A stretch of 64,000 nucleotides of DNA. Source: Halicephalobus mephisto. Taxonomy: Eukaryota; Nematoda; Chromadorea; Rhabditida; Panagrolaimidae. The notes under the pieces are model-generated. The model did no database searches. It saw only the letters and a list, made by a program, of their open reading frames with translations, and was not told the origin of the DNA. The stretch spans positions 62,001 to 126,000 of the forward strand of contig SWDT01000008.1 in NCBI GenBank assembly GCA_009193035.1, read 5' to 3'. The position numbers and the translations under genes were made by a program. Positions 10,347 through 22,600 of the stretch are shown here, one piece after another. Within the stretch, counting starts at the first letter, position 1. Each line of letters starts with the position of its first letter.

Positions 10347-13300
10347 ATGCATCTTATAGGATATACAATTTTTATTTTTTTCGTTATTTTTGTAATTCAA
10401 ATAGACGCCGCAAAAAAGAAGAAACAAAACTGGTAAGTTTTTAAGTTAAAATAAATTTTAGAATTTTAAAATTGCGGCGGAAAAGTGATTGAAAAGCAAA
10501 AAACCTAGAAAATCGGACAATCGTCTGCAAAAGTCGACTCTCAATATTTATATTCCTTTTATATTGCTTCTAGAATGCTCTGGAATTTTGTTCTGAGAAA
10601 GTTTCGTTAAAAAGTCGATTTTTGTGATATTTTGGGTTTGAATTCGCGCGCAGAGACGAGTAGAAGCGGAAAAGTGGGGAATCTGACAACTTACTACAAA
10701 AGTCGACGCGCGCTGTCGTCACTCGCTTCCTTTTTCGTCCGCTGCAGTCCTAAAAACTCAGAAATTCTTGTTGAGGAGATTTCCAAACGTTTTCATTTTT
10801 AATTTTCTAAATACTATGGTTTTCGAATTTTCGTAAAATGAAACAACTGTTAAAAATAGACAGATCAAAAATTCTATTGTTGTAAAAATCGACTTTTTAT
10901 CTCCTTCATAATAGTCCTAATCTTTTCTAAAAATTAAAAATTTACTTTAAACTAATTTTATATTTTAATTTTTTATTTTTGTAATGTGATTTTCCGAAGT
11001 TCTTGGATTGCCGTACAGAAGCGAGTCAAAGTTAAAAAATAAAAATTTGATAATTGTCTACGAAAATTAACTTGTTTTTTAAATTTTGTAATAATGCTAG
11101 AATTTTCTAAAAAACAAAATAATTTTTATTTTTGTGGTAATTTTAAAATTTTCTAAGAAATTTAAAATTGTTTTTGTTTTTATTTTTATAATGTTTGTAT
11201 TTTTATTTTTATTTTTATTTTTATAATGTTTGTATTTAGCAAGAGGACGGCGTTTAACAGAAAAACGACGAATTATCAGGCATGGAAGGAGCAGATGACG
11301 ATTTGCGAACTCCTGGATGGGTACGATCCCGCCGTGAGGCCTTTCGGGACCAACCCCCACATGGAGAAGAGGGGTCCGGTGGTCGTCAGGACTAGCTTGT
11401 GGATCAGATCCATCAGTGCTGTTTCGGAACGAAACATGGAGTACGTCGCTCAATTCAGGTTCCAGCAAGAGTGGTTCGACGAAAGACTCAGATTCACTCA
11501 TCTAAGCGAATTCAGAAACTTCGAATTCATCAACGTGGCCAAGGATCAGAAGCTCTGGATCCCAGACACTTTCTTCCAGAACGAGAGGAATGGATGGTAC
11601 CACATGCTGGACCAGGAAAACGTGTTTGTTAAAATCAGATCCGACGGCAAAGTTTTCTACAACAGGAGGTTGACCCTGATTCTGGCCTGCAACATGAATC
11701 TACGTGAGTTTCAATGATATAACGACCAGAATCCAAGTAGAAGGACCCCGAAGTGGTTAGGGACTTTAGGAAATTCTACAACTTTTTAGAATTTAATAGA
11801 TTTTGTGAGATTTAAGAATCGGATGGAAATTTTTGGGATATTTTAGAGCTTCATAGAAAATTCTGTGATCTTTCAGAATCCAAAGGAAGAATTCTGAAGT
11901 AGGTAGAAGTTTTATAGAAACTTCTGTAATCGTCTGAAATCCAAAATAAGGATTCTGAAGTAGGTAGAAATTTTACAGAAACTTCTGTAGCTTTCTAAAA
12001 TTCAAAATAAGGATTCTGAAGTAGGTAGAAGTTTTATAGAAATTTCTGTAGCTTTCTAAAATCCAAAATAAGGATTCCGAAATATTTAAAAGTCCTACAA
12101 AAGCTTCTTTAATCGTCTAAAATCTGACAAAAAATTTCGAAATCATCTAAAATTCCTTAAAATTTATATTAAGATTATTTTTCGATATTATTTATTTTAA
12201 ATTTTAAATTTTTTATTTTCAGTGAAATATCCCATGGATGTCCAGAAGTGCCTGATCGACTTTGCCAGTTATGCCTACACCACAAATGACATCATTTATG
12301 AATGGGACGATAACGGCATCATCATGTTGGAAAGCGTCAACGGAGCACTGCCTAATTTCGTCATCTCCCACTACAGTAACGCCACTTGTGATTCCGTAAC
12401 GAACACGGGGACCTACAGTTGCCTCAGGGTAGAGTTGACTCTGGATCGAGTTTTTTCATTTTTCTTACTTCAACTCTATATTCCGTAAGTTCAACATCAA
12501 ATTTCAAATTTAATATTTAATTTTCAAAAAAATCGAAATTTTCAAATTTAATATTTAATTTTCAAAAAAATTTAAAAAATGAAAAATTTAATATTTAATT
12601 TTAAAAAAAATCGAAATTTTCAAATTTAATATTTAATTTTCAAAAAAATTTAAAAAATGAAAAATTTAATATTTAATTTTTAAAAAAATCGAAATTTCAA
12701 ATTTAGCATTTAATTTTTTAAAATAATTTCGAAAATAAAATTTTAAAAATTCGAATTTCGATTTTTCGTAATTTTTTCGAATATGGATAAAATTTAAATT
12801 TTTGATTAAAAATTGTTTTTTTAGTTTTAATTTTTTCAAATATATTTTATATGAAATTGCAGATCAGCAATGCTTGTTGGAGTTTCGTGGGTCAGTTACT
12901 GGATCGACTGGAAATCCACGGCCGCTAGAGTCCCTCTGGCGATTGTCACATTGCTGACAATGATTGTCACTCATCATTGTGAGTTTTTATGACCTATTAA
13001 AAAACCGTTATAATTTTAAAAATTATACGGAATCTTGGAATTTTAAAATTGTGGCGGAAAAGTGATTGAAAAGCAAAAAACCTAGAAAATCGGACAATTA
13101 TCTGCAAAAGTCGGCTCTCAATATTTATATTTCCTTTATATTGCTTCTAGAATGCTTTGGAATTTTGTTCTGAGAAAGTTTCGTTAAAAAGTCGATTTTT
13201 GTCATATTTTGGGTTTGAATTCGCGCGCAGAGACGAGTAGAAGCGGAAAAGTGGGGAATCTGGCAACTTACTACAAAAGTCGACGCGCGCTGTCGTCACT

Positions 13301-14221
13301 CGCTTCCTTTTTCGTCCGCTGCAGTCCTAAAAACTCAGAAATTCTTGTTGAGGAGATTTCCAAACGTTTTCATTTTTAATTTTCTAAATACTATGGTTTT
13401 CGAATTCTCGTAAAATGAAACAACTGTTAAAAATAGAGAAATCAAAAATTCTATTGTTATAAAAATCGACTTTTTATCTCCTTCATAATAGTCCTAATCC
13501 TTTTTAAAAACTAAAAAATTAAAATATAAAATTACTTCAAAACGAATTTTTATATGAACATTGTTGTAATCGTAAATTTACCTTCAGCGGTTAACTCCAA
13601 CCTGCCTCCAGTGAGTTACTCGAAGGCGATCGATGTCTGGATCGGGTCTTGCGGAAGTGAGTTTTTTGTTTTCGATTTTTTCTAATTTCCTATTTAGTGT
13701 TTATTTTCGCTTCTCTCATTGAATACGCCGTGGTGAATTACATGGGGATTCTGGAAGAACACAGACAAATGCGGAAAATCGCCATGAACAGAACCAGACT
13801 GTCCAACGTTGCCGACAACGCCATCGATCATGAATCTAAAAATTCCCTGCTTGCCGGATTCTTTGGAAGGAAACGGTCATCCGAAAAGAAAGGTGGACTT
13901 CTTAGAAGAAATCGAAAACTCAGGTTAAGTCTACAGTATGAACAAGACGAAAACATGGAACTCCAATCAGTCGCTGTTCAACAACAACTTCGTCAAAATG
14001 AACCCGACTGGACAACGGTCCAAGAATTCAACGACCTAGTTTACGTCGGTCAAAGAAAAAGGGTAGAACTCATCCGTTGGTGTAGTCTTCTAAGTTCCAG
14101 AGGCAAAGCAGAAAGAATCGACATCGTCGCCAGAATGGTCTTTCCTGTCGCTTTTATTTTATTCAATTGCGCTTATTGGGGTCTGTATCTCAGCGACGTT
14201 ATCGACACTTCCGTCAAGTAA
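10347..14221 (+). CDS. Cys-loop ligand-gated anion channel subunit, GluCl-like
   Basis: Six exons, 10347-10432, 11240-11703, 12223-12484, 12863-12978, 13588-13656 and 13698-14221, give 506 residues. Exon 1 is a signal peptide (hydrophobic run ending near DAA). The extracellular domain has the Cys-loop C-x13-C (about 179 and 193) with the YPMD core, and a second C-x10-C pair (about 239 and 250, [12 protein letters not shown]), a hallmark of glutamate- and glycine-type subunits. M1 follows ([20 protein letters not shown]), then M2 ([11 protein letters not shown]), M3 ([14 protein letters not shown]), a basic intracellular loop of about 130 residues and M4 near the C-terminus. Position -2' before M2 is Ala (TAARV) rather than the usual Pro of anion channels; Arg 0' is kept. 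Expected at neuronal or muscle plasma membrane. Introns 1 and 4 each hold a copy of the same 480-base element. A polyadenylation signal lies at about 14241. The exact subtype cannot be fixed. Confidence 0.9.
10461..10940 (+). repeat. Intron-resident ~480-base element, copy 1
   Basis: In intron 1 of the channel gene, beginning about 28 bases after the donor. It has a GC-rich middle (GAATTCGCGCGCAGAGACGA and GTCGACGCGCGCTGTCG) between AT-rich flanks. Nearly identical copies are at 13038-13520 (same strand) and 16155-16586 (opposite strand). Confidence 0.85.
11830..12090 (+). repeat. Intronic tandem repeat, ~64-base unit, four copies
   Basis: In intron 2 of the channel gene. Units share GATTCTGAAGTAGGTAGAA and AACTTCTGTA. 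They are degenerate and appear non-coding. Confidence 0.7.
12490..12710 (+). repeat. Intronic AT-rich tandem repeat
   Basis: In intron 3 of the channel gene. Repeated units contain TTTAATATTTAATTTTCAAA and AAATCGAAATTTTC, at least four times. Confidence 0.65.
13038..13520 (+). repeat. Intron-resident ~480-base element, copy 2
   Basis: Fills most of intron 4 (12979-13587) of the channel gene, starting about 60 bases after the donor, in the same orientation as copy 1 and as transcription. It shares GGAATCTTGGAATTTTAAAA at its start with copy 3. Confidence 0.85.
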
Positions 14222-14459
14222 CTGGCAATTCGGGATTTTTAATAAAAATTATTTTATTTGCCAACAGAAAAAACCCGGAAAATATTACAATTTAAAAAAG
14301 TCTTAAATACCGTAACTATATCGAACTCCTTGATATTTTTCTTTGACCGTTTTTTTCGACTAATCTAAGACTGGAAAACATTGAAGTTGTGGAAAGTGGT
14401 TGTACAGTACTTGCCCTTGGGGATCTTCGTCCTCTAGATTCACGGTAATTTCAAAGTTT

Positions 14460-14790
14460 TGTAGTCATTTTGGTTACTGTATCGGAATTAGGCTAATCTA
14501 GGTGCCAAAAAGACTAATCTAAAAAGACAAAATACCGTATGACATTTGATCCCTTGGGGTTTTTGTCCTCTTGAACTTGTTTTAATTTTTGAAATTAATC
14601 TCCTCGGTTACTGTAATGGAATTAAGTTGATTTAAGTGCTAAAAACACTAATATAAAAAAATGAAAAATACCGTATGACATTTGATCTCTTGAACTCGTT
14701 TTAATTTTTGAAATTATTCTCCTCGGTTACTGTAATGGAATTAAGTTGATCTAAGTGCCAAAAAGACTAATCTAAGAAAATTATTCTTAC
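14460..14790. repeat. Tandem repeat between channel and phosphatase genes
   Basis: Three units share GGTTACTGTAATGGAATTAA, GTGCCAAAAAGACTAATCTA and AATACCGTATGACATTTGAT (about 14472, 14613 and 14725). The rest of the convergent spacer 14222-14891 holds only polyadenylation-like AATAAA at about 14241. Confidence 0.7.
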
Positions 14791-14891
14791 GAAATCAAGG
14801 ACCAATTGTTTCAAAAAATTAAAAACCTTAAGGAAGTAAAAATCCCAAAAAAGCAATTACCGTACAACCACAAAAACTGATTTTCTGGCAT

Positions 14892-17800
14892 TTACTGGGA
14901 GTTGACGTAATCCTGATCGGGTTTCGGGGGTCTGGATTTCTTCCTCGGTAGGGGCGGCGAGGAGAGTACTAACTCCGAGTTAGGATCCGGAATACTTCTG
15001 AATTCTGGAGGATTTTTCGAAGGTAAATTTTGAGAATTATCTTCAAAATTTTTTTCTTGTATTTCATTAATTTTAATTTGATTTAAATTATTTGTTAAAT
15101 TTCCAATATTTCCATTATAAAATCCAAAATTTGATTCATTTCTTTTTCCTTCGTGAATACTGTTGATAAAATTTTTTATGGCTTCATATATGAAATTATA
15201 TTGATTCCCATCTTGAACCATTTGACTTCTCTGTTCTCTTACCATTTTTACCGCTTTAACCACGTCAATTGGCCAGTTCAATCCGTGATGTTTAATAACA
15301 CCTATTAAAATATCGATTACGATATACGTGCCAGTTCTTCCGATTCCGGCAGAACAATGGACGATCATCGGTCCAGTCGGTTCATCAGATTCTGATTTTT
15401 TATTAATTTCATCCATGTAACATTGAACTGAGTTTCCTGGACATTCGTAATCATACCAAAAAAGAAATTGAAAATGTTGAATTTTTCTTTTTTCTTCTTT
15501 TTTACAAATTTCAAATTCTCTTCGAATAAAATTTTCATCAAGTTCTTCTTTTGTATTTTTTACAGTAATTTCGCCATAAAAACCAGATTCTAATTCTTCT
15601 CCTAACTCCGGCCAATACCTTGCACATTTAATTTTCCCCCTTTCTACCTCTTTCGTAATCATCACTATCGTTCTCGAATTTTCTTGCCAGACCATTCTCC
15701 AGAAGGCCCCTATTGTGTTATCCAGACATCCTTGAGTCGTTATGTACTTCTTGTTGAAACCTTCGAATTCCCTGTATCTTTCATCATGCAGAACTTCGAC
15801 GTAGTTGGCGTTGATGTAGTCACTTTGACGCGGCTCATCTGGTTCAGTTTTCAACTTTATTCTTGAATCGTCGAAAGGAAGGACGTTTTTGTATCTGTTT
15901 TTTGATGCATTTTCTTGTTTCCGGCCTTCTCTTTTCGAATTAAAAATATTACATTCTGAATTACTCTGAAGAGTGTCGAATTCCTCATCTGCGTTGGTTT
16001 TGTTCGGATTCCGTTTTGACTTTTGTTTTAGAAAATCTATTCTTTCGTCAATCATACTGGCGAAGAAACTCGTCGATTGAAGAGGCTAAAAATAGTTTGA
16101 AATAATCACAATATTCTAGAAACTAAAATTTCTTCCAAAATTGCCTTGAAAAATTCTTATAACAATAGAATTTTTGATTTTTCTATTTTTAACAGTTGTT
16201 TCATTTTACGAACATTCGAAAACCATAGTATTTAGAAAATTAAAAATGAAAACGTTTGGAAATCTCCTCAACAAGAATTTCTGAGTTTTTAGGATTGCAG
16301 CGGACGAAAAAGAGTGACGACAGCGCGCGTCGACTTTTGTAGTAAGTTGCCAGATTCCCCACTTTTCCGCTTCTACTCGTCTCTGCGCGCGAATTCAAAC
16401 TCGAAATATCACAAAAATCGACTTTTTAACGAAACTTCCTCAGAACAAAATTCCAAAGCATTCTAGAAGCAATATAAAAGGAATATAAATATTGAGAGTC
16501 GACTTTTGCAGATGATTGTCCGATTTTCTAGTTTTTTTGCTTTTCAATCACTTTTCCGCCGCAATTTTAAAATTCCAAGATTCCATGTCATTTTAATTAT
16601 AGTATTTATAATAGAAAACTTACAAAATACAAATGCACAGGGCTTCCATTGGTTTGGAACATGTTTACCGCCGTATAATTGTTTACAAGTTCGCCGACGG
16701 TTCTGAAGGCCTCTCCGTGCTGTCCTACCCTGTATCTTCCATTCTAAAAAACTTCATTTGTTATTAATTCACATACGCAACTTACATTGTTGAGGATCTT
16801 GATGTGGAGAATCTGATCATTACATTTGACTCCAATGACGAATTCTCCAGGAGTGGAGCTGCTTTCCCTCAAGAGAAAAGTCCCGTTGGATTGAGAGTGC
16901 AGGAGGGCTTCAGCGTCCTTCCCCGTGATCATTGGGTGGAAGAACCTGTCGCATCCGATAAGTAAGCTTTTATCCGTTATCCTCATCACAAAAGGGGTCC
17001 TGAAATCAACTTTTATATTCGAACTTTGATATAAAAACAAAATACAACTTTATTATATCGTTCCAAAAATCATAAATTTCCGCGAAATAGTCTCTACGTG
17101 AATTTCTAAAGCTTCTTAGAGCCTAAAGTAGTCTGAAATCATCATTCTGCGCAGTGGTTATTTCGTAATCAGTCTTATATTATAGAAACTATATATGAAA
17201 GTTTTATGAAATTGTATTAGATTTCTAAAAACTAAAGCAGCCTAAAATTATCATTCTGGGTGATGGTGATTTCGTAATTTCATTCAATTTCGTAATCGGT
17301 CTTATATTGTAGAAACCATATGTGAACTTTTTACGCATTTGTCTCTAGGTGAATTTGCAGAAGGTTCTAGAACCTAAAGTAGCCTAAAATTTTGATTCTG
17401 CGCGATGATCATTTCGTAATTACACACGATCTCGTAATCAATACTTAGGGTTGTCTTAAATAAATTTACAATCTTCTAAACTACGATATACAGGCTGCAC
17501 AACCCTGTGTCTATCACCTAGGCTCAATTCTCATATATGAAAACATTAATAAACATCTCACAAATCACCACCACAATATCTCCCAAAAACGCATTTTTGT
17601 GTTTGTACACTGAATTTTGTAATATACTAATTTTTGATATATTGATTTTATAAGAAATACTTACCTCATCTCGATGACAGCGCCATCAGGTTCAGCAAAA
17701 ACGTTTTCTTGGCAGATGTAATCCACCAAAGATTTCAGATTCTGGAAGACGGCTCCATTAGGCAAGATGTAAACTCCGTCTCTCATCGGAATCTTCACAT

Positions 17801-18407
17801 GAGTTACTCGGTCTCCTCGACTAGAATAATTGAACTTTTTTAATGAAATTCATATATAATTTAATTTTTTTGTAAAATTCATATATGACTTTACTTTTTT
17901 AATGAAATTCATATATGATTTTACTTTTTTTATGAAATTCATATATGACTTTACTTTTTTAATAAAATTCATATATGACTTTACTTTTTTAATGAAATTC
18001 ATATATGATTTTACTTTTTTTTATAAAACATATAATTTTAGTTTCTTTTATAAGGCTCATATATGGAAATGCAAAACTTACTGTACTGAAAGCGTATGAT
18101 CGTTTTTGTTAGATTCTGAAGGTCGAACGAGGAAATCTCCGAATTTTCCGTGTTCGAGAAGCAGTTCTTGAGCTCGTTCTCCGCTGACATAACATTGTAG
18201 AAAAAATTATTCGGTCTGAAAATTTTACATAAAATTTGATTTTAAAAAAATTCAAACTTTTCCAAAAAAGGAGAAAGAGGAAAATCGAAAAATTCGGTCA
18301 TTTTTGAAACCAAAATTTGTAGTTTTCGAATTACAAAATCAATTTTTAATTTTTTAATCGAATTTCGTCAAGGTCGAAAAAATTAATTTTTACCTTTCTG
18401 TTTCCAT
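14892..18407 (-). CDS. ptp-2: SHP-2-type protein tyrosine phosphatase with tandem SH2 domains
   Basis: Six exons: 18407-18394, 18183-18082 (or starting at 18215), 17820-17665, 16999-16786, 16743-16624 and 16085-14892. With the 18183 acceptor the frame is open and gives 599 residues, close to SHP-2. N-SH2 shows GDFLVRPSESNKNDHTLSV; C-SH2 shows FFHPMITGKDAEALL and GTFLLRESSSTPGEFVIGV. The phosphatase domain has the pTyr loop KNRYKNVLPFD, YINANYV, signature HCSAGIGRTG (nucleophile Cys codon 15356-15354) and the Q loop RSQMVQDGNQYNFIYEAI. The general-acid loop reads WYDYECP instead of WPDHGVP, keeping Asp. The 18215 acceptor would add SH2-like PNNFFYN but then needs one extra base to stay in frame. 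The C-terminus has a proline-rich stretch (PPLPRKKSRPPKP). Cytosolic, signalling downstream of receptor tyrosine kinases (Ras/MAPK). The symbol is by domain orthology. Confidence 0.9.
16155..16586 (-). repeat. Intron-resident element, copy 3
   Basis: Lies in the last intron (16623-16086) of the phosphatase gene, inverted on the + strand and therefore again co-oriented with transcription. It begins about 35-40 bases after the donor. It lacks the last ~50 bases present in copies 1 and 2. Confidence 0.85.
17087..17603. repeat. Dispersed ~500-base element, copy B (phosphatase intron)
   Basis: Near-identical to 3786-4283, with a small extra segment near 17265 (GTGATGGTGATTTCGTAATT). It lies between phosphatase exons 3 and 4, on the same strand as copy A, and both host genes are transcribed on the minus strand. 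Confidence 0.8.
17850..18060. repeat. Minisatellite, ~30-base unit with TTCATATATGA, about six to seven copies
   Basis: In intron 2 of the phosphatase gene. The unit reads roughly AATGAAATTCATATATGACT followed by TTACTTTTTT. The palindromic TTCATATATGAA core also appears singly in many introns of this window. Confidence 0.85.
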
Positions 18408-19668
18408 GGTTGAGTTTTTTAAATTAATTCATATATCGAAAATAAATAAAACGATGAATAAGACGATGATTCAAGTGCCGCGCCCAGGACGGATCGATAT
18501 ATCAGATTTCCATTCCGAAAAATCTGGAAAATTTACAAAGTGGACCTGCTCGGGCGTCCCATAACCCTTCTGACTCCAAACCGATTTCCTAGACAAATCC
18601 AGATTCCCTGGATTTGGAGATTAGAAAGGTTTCTTTCCTAAAATAAGAAAATTTTAATCTTTTTCAAAAAAAAAATTCCGGAAGGATTTCCGAAAAAAAA
18701 GAAATATGTCCTCGACAAAGCCAGTTAAGTAAAAATTTAAGAAATAAAAACGGGTAAAACTGGCAAATGCGAGACTTATTTGTCTGACTTCCTAGAATGA
18801 AGAAGAAAGTCCGGCAAAAAACTCCGGCCAGAATCAAACCGGATGGACGCGGTCCCGACGCGAAAAAACCGGTCTCAAAACCCATCGATTTTCGAAATTT
18901 TTATTTAAAAAATAATTCAATTTTTAAAATTAATTTTTTATTAATAATAAAAACAAAAATATACACAACTCAAAAATACAGTTTTATCAAAAATGATATT
19001 ATTACAAAAAAGGTTTTTTAAAGTTGTTTCGATACGAATTTTAGGATTTTACAGACTTCTAGAATCTTGGATTTTGAAAGTTTTTAGTAGGTTATGAAAG
19101 AATTGGGGATTTTTGGAGGATTCTGAAGGCTTAAAATTTTTTTCTTGGATTCTGGAAGCTTCTGAAAATTCTTGAAAATTTTACAAAATTCTAAATAACT
19201 TTAGAAATTCCAGAATTTTCTACTTGATTTTGAAGATTCTTGAAAATTTTACAAAATTTCAAAAATTCCAAAAATTTCAGAATTTTCTACTTGATTCTCG
19301 AAATTCTTGAAAATTTTACAAAATTTTAAATAACTTTAGAAATTCCAGAATTTTGCATTTGATTTTGAAGATTCTTGAAAATTTTACAAAATTTCGAAAA
19401 TTAAAGATTTTACAAAATTTCGAAAATTTCAGAATTTTCTACTTGATTTTGAAGATTTTTGAAAATCCTAAAAAATTAATGAAATTCTAAAAATTCCAAA
19501 ATTCAGTAATTATTTCGAAATTTTTCAGAAAATTTTGATTTTTAAATTTAAAAATTTTGAAAATTTGGAAATTTCCATGAAACAATAATTTACAAAAAGC
19601 GGAAATAAAATCCGAAATTAATTCGAAAGAAAAATTAGTTATCCATCATTTTGCAGAAAATCCAAGGA
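18408..19668. other. Spacer between cep-104 and ptp-2, with tandem repeat at 19040-19560
   Basis: The first 250 bases upstream of the ptp-2 ATG are comparatively GC-rich and probably promoter. From about 19040 to 19560 a roughly 95-100-base unit repeats (GATTCTTGAAAATTTTACAA, CCAGAATTTTCTACTTGATT). No exon is supported. Confidence 0.5.
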
Positions 19669-22600
19669 TCACTTGAACTTTCGTCTCGCGTTTGCAGGAC
19701 ATTTGTCTATCAAATGAGTCCTCCAGCCATAATCGTTATTCGGCCTCACGTCCTCGGCACACAACATGCATCTTCCAGCCACCGATTCATTCACAGCTAC
19801 TGAAAAAAATTTTTTATTTAAATAATTTTTTAAATTTCAAATTTTAAAAATTAAACATTATTTTTATTCAAAATTTAAATATTATTATTATTCGAAATTT
19901 AAATATTATTTTTAATTTGAAATTTAAATAATTTTTTAAATTTCAAATTTGATGTCAACTGAACTGCCTAAAAGTTGCTCGCATGTTGCAGATTTTTAAT
20001 TTCGAAATTTTTAAGATGTCGATTGATTTACCCAAAAGTTACTCGCATGTTGCAGATTTTATTTTAATTTCAAAATTTTTAAGATGTCAACTGAATTACT
20101 TAAAAGTTGCTCGCATGCTGCAGATTTTTAATTTCGAAATTTTCAAGATGTCGATAGATTTACCCAAAACTTGCTCGCATGCTGCAGATTTTATTTTAAT
20201 TTTGAAATTTTCAAGATGTCGATAGATTTACCCAAAACTTGCTCGCATGCTGCAGATTTGACTTCAATATCGACTTTAGTGCAGAAAAAATATAAAAATT
20301 ATCTATAATGCACTTTAATCGTCAGAATTCACCAAGAATCCGACGTCAATAAGTCTGATTTACCTTTGCAAAATTTGGAACTTCTGTGTTTATTGAAGGT
20401 TCTTTTGTCCACTGGAGTCTGGCATTTGTCGCAGATTCTGTAATCACCCCGACTCGGACAGTCGTTCAGAAGGTGTTGTTTCTGATACCGTATCTCCACT
20501 GTCTCTCTGCAACTAGGACAATTGGTCAACAAAGGACAAGATTTTTCGTAATGCTGAGCAAGCCCTGAGGCATTGAACTTCGGACTCAGCTTCCCACAGT
20601 ACATGCAGATCCTAGAAAAAACAAAATCAAAAATATTTTACATTATTACTAAAATCAAAAATATTTTACATTATTACTAAAATCAAAAATATTTTACATT
20701 ATTACTAAAATCAAAAATATTTTAAAAACGATTTCAAAAAATTTAAAAAATATGAAATTTTTGAAAAATTTTAAAACATCTTCAAAATTTTCCAAAATTC
20801 TAAAATTTCCAAAAAATTCGATAAAATTTTAAAATAAATTTTAGATTTAAATTTAATTTTAAATATAAATTAAGTTTTAGTTTTAAATTAAATTTTTATT
20901 TTTAATTTTAAATTTAAATTTAATTTTAGTTTTAATTTTAAATTTTGAATTTTATTTTATTTTATTTTAGTTTTAAATTTTATTTTATTTTAGTTTTGAG
21001 CTTAAATAAATCCTCACTTGGAGTAGTCGATGGGATCAGTGTCGTCTTTGTCGTTGTCTACCATGAGGGTCACTGTTTTGGGTCTTTGTTCTTCGATGTT
21101 GCGGATGATGGAAGGTCTTCTGTTCCTGTCGTGGCTGGAGTCTCTCGATATGGGTCTTTTCTTGGTGGATCCGATGGAGGCAGGTGCGGAGGTACTGTAG
21201 AAACGGATTAGGTCCTAACAGACTTCGATCAAGTCTGTCGAAACGAGGCCGAACTTACCTCTTCGGGGGGCGGCTTCTGGAGCTGGAGGTGGATCTGGTC
21301 GAGGACACGGATCCGTAGGTCCGGGGACGGATGCCGTCGTTCTGATCCAGTTCGTCCATCAACGACTTCAGGGCCCTGTTTTTGGACACAGACCCCGTCT
21401 TCGGAAGGTTCTGTCGGATCAGACTCCTGTCTCCCCTTCTGTAAGCATATAAAACAAGATTCCGTCCGATATTCCTGACTTCCGAATCCGTGTGTTTCAT
21501 ACAGTAAACCGCGAATCGAGTCAAAGACTCCTCCGTCAAGCCGGCGTTGACGTTCGGAAATCCGATCGCGTTGACGGCGTTCCAGATAAATTTCGCTTTT
21601 CCTTGATCTGTCCTCACGGATCCCGTGTTCTCAAACGGCTGCATGAACTTCTGGAGATACAGTTTAGCCATCTGCAAATTAAAAACAAAAAAATATTTTA
21701 TGAAAAATTTCAAAAATGTAAAATTTAAAATTTTTTCGAAAAATTTCAATAAATATTTTAAATTTTGAAAGTTTTTAAAAAATTCCGAAATTTTGAAAGT
21801 TTTTAAAATTTCTATAAAATTTTAGAATATTCTAAAAGTTTCAAAAATATTCTGTTTTTAAAAAATTTTGAAATTTTCAAAGTTTTTAAAATTTCTATAA
21901 AATTTTGGAATATTCCAGAAATTTCAAAAATATTTTGTTTTTAGAAAATTCTAAAATTTTCAAAAAAGTTTTGTGAAATTTTCAAAGTTTTTAGAATTTT
22001 TACAAAATTTTAGAATATTCCAGAAATTTCAAAAATATTTTGTTTTTAGAAATTTTCAAAGAATTCTGAAATTTTCGAAACTTTTAGGATCTTCGATTGG
22101 ATTCTGGAAGCTTCTGTGAAATTTTAATTTTGTATGTTTTAAGAAAAATTACATGAGCATCTCCTTTGATGATGTCATCGACTCCAGAAAAAGTGTCGGT
22201 GGCGATTCTGGGTTCGGTGGGGGTGTCTCCGGTCCTCGACACCAGGGGGCCGAAGGTTCTGTTGACGACCTTGGGTCCTTCTGATTTGCTCAGATTGTAG
22301 TCCTTCATGAAGACGAGATCTATGTACTTGAGTAAATCCACGGCTTCATTGTAGACTTGATATAGCTTATCCATGAGTCCTCTGACGAGTGCCGGAAGAG
22401 CCGTGTTCAGAAATAACTGCGGATTTCGGGCGACTTTGGGGCTGTCCATCAGGGTTTCTTTGATCTGCCTGAGGCCTTGTTTTCTCAGTTCCCATCGTTT
22501 CGAATAAATCTTCGCTACAGTATCCAAACCAAAATGAGATATAGCTTGAGAAGCGTAGTTCCTGTCATCCGGATTAATGGCATTGATAAATTGTTCTTCG

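Noticed and set aside
10461..10940. Considered a hidden exon or ORF within the intronic repeat
   Set aside because: Stops occur in all frames, and copies differ by indels that would break any frame.
11097..11501. Minus-strand 134-codon frame over the channel exon
   Set aside because: It is the antisense shadow of a strongly coding exon plus AT-rich intron sequence.
17902..18099. Plus-strand repetitive peptide (KFIYDFTF repeats)
   Set aside because: It is a reading of the 30-base minisatellite inside a ptp-2 intron, not a gene.
19983..20225. Plus-strand open frame with internal repeats
   Set aside because: It is a product of the 65-base satellite in a CEP104 intron.
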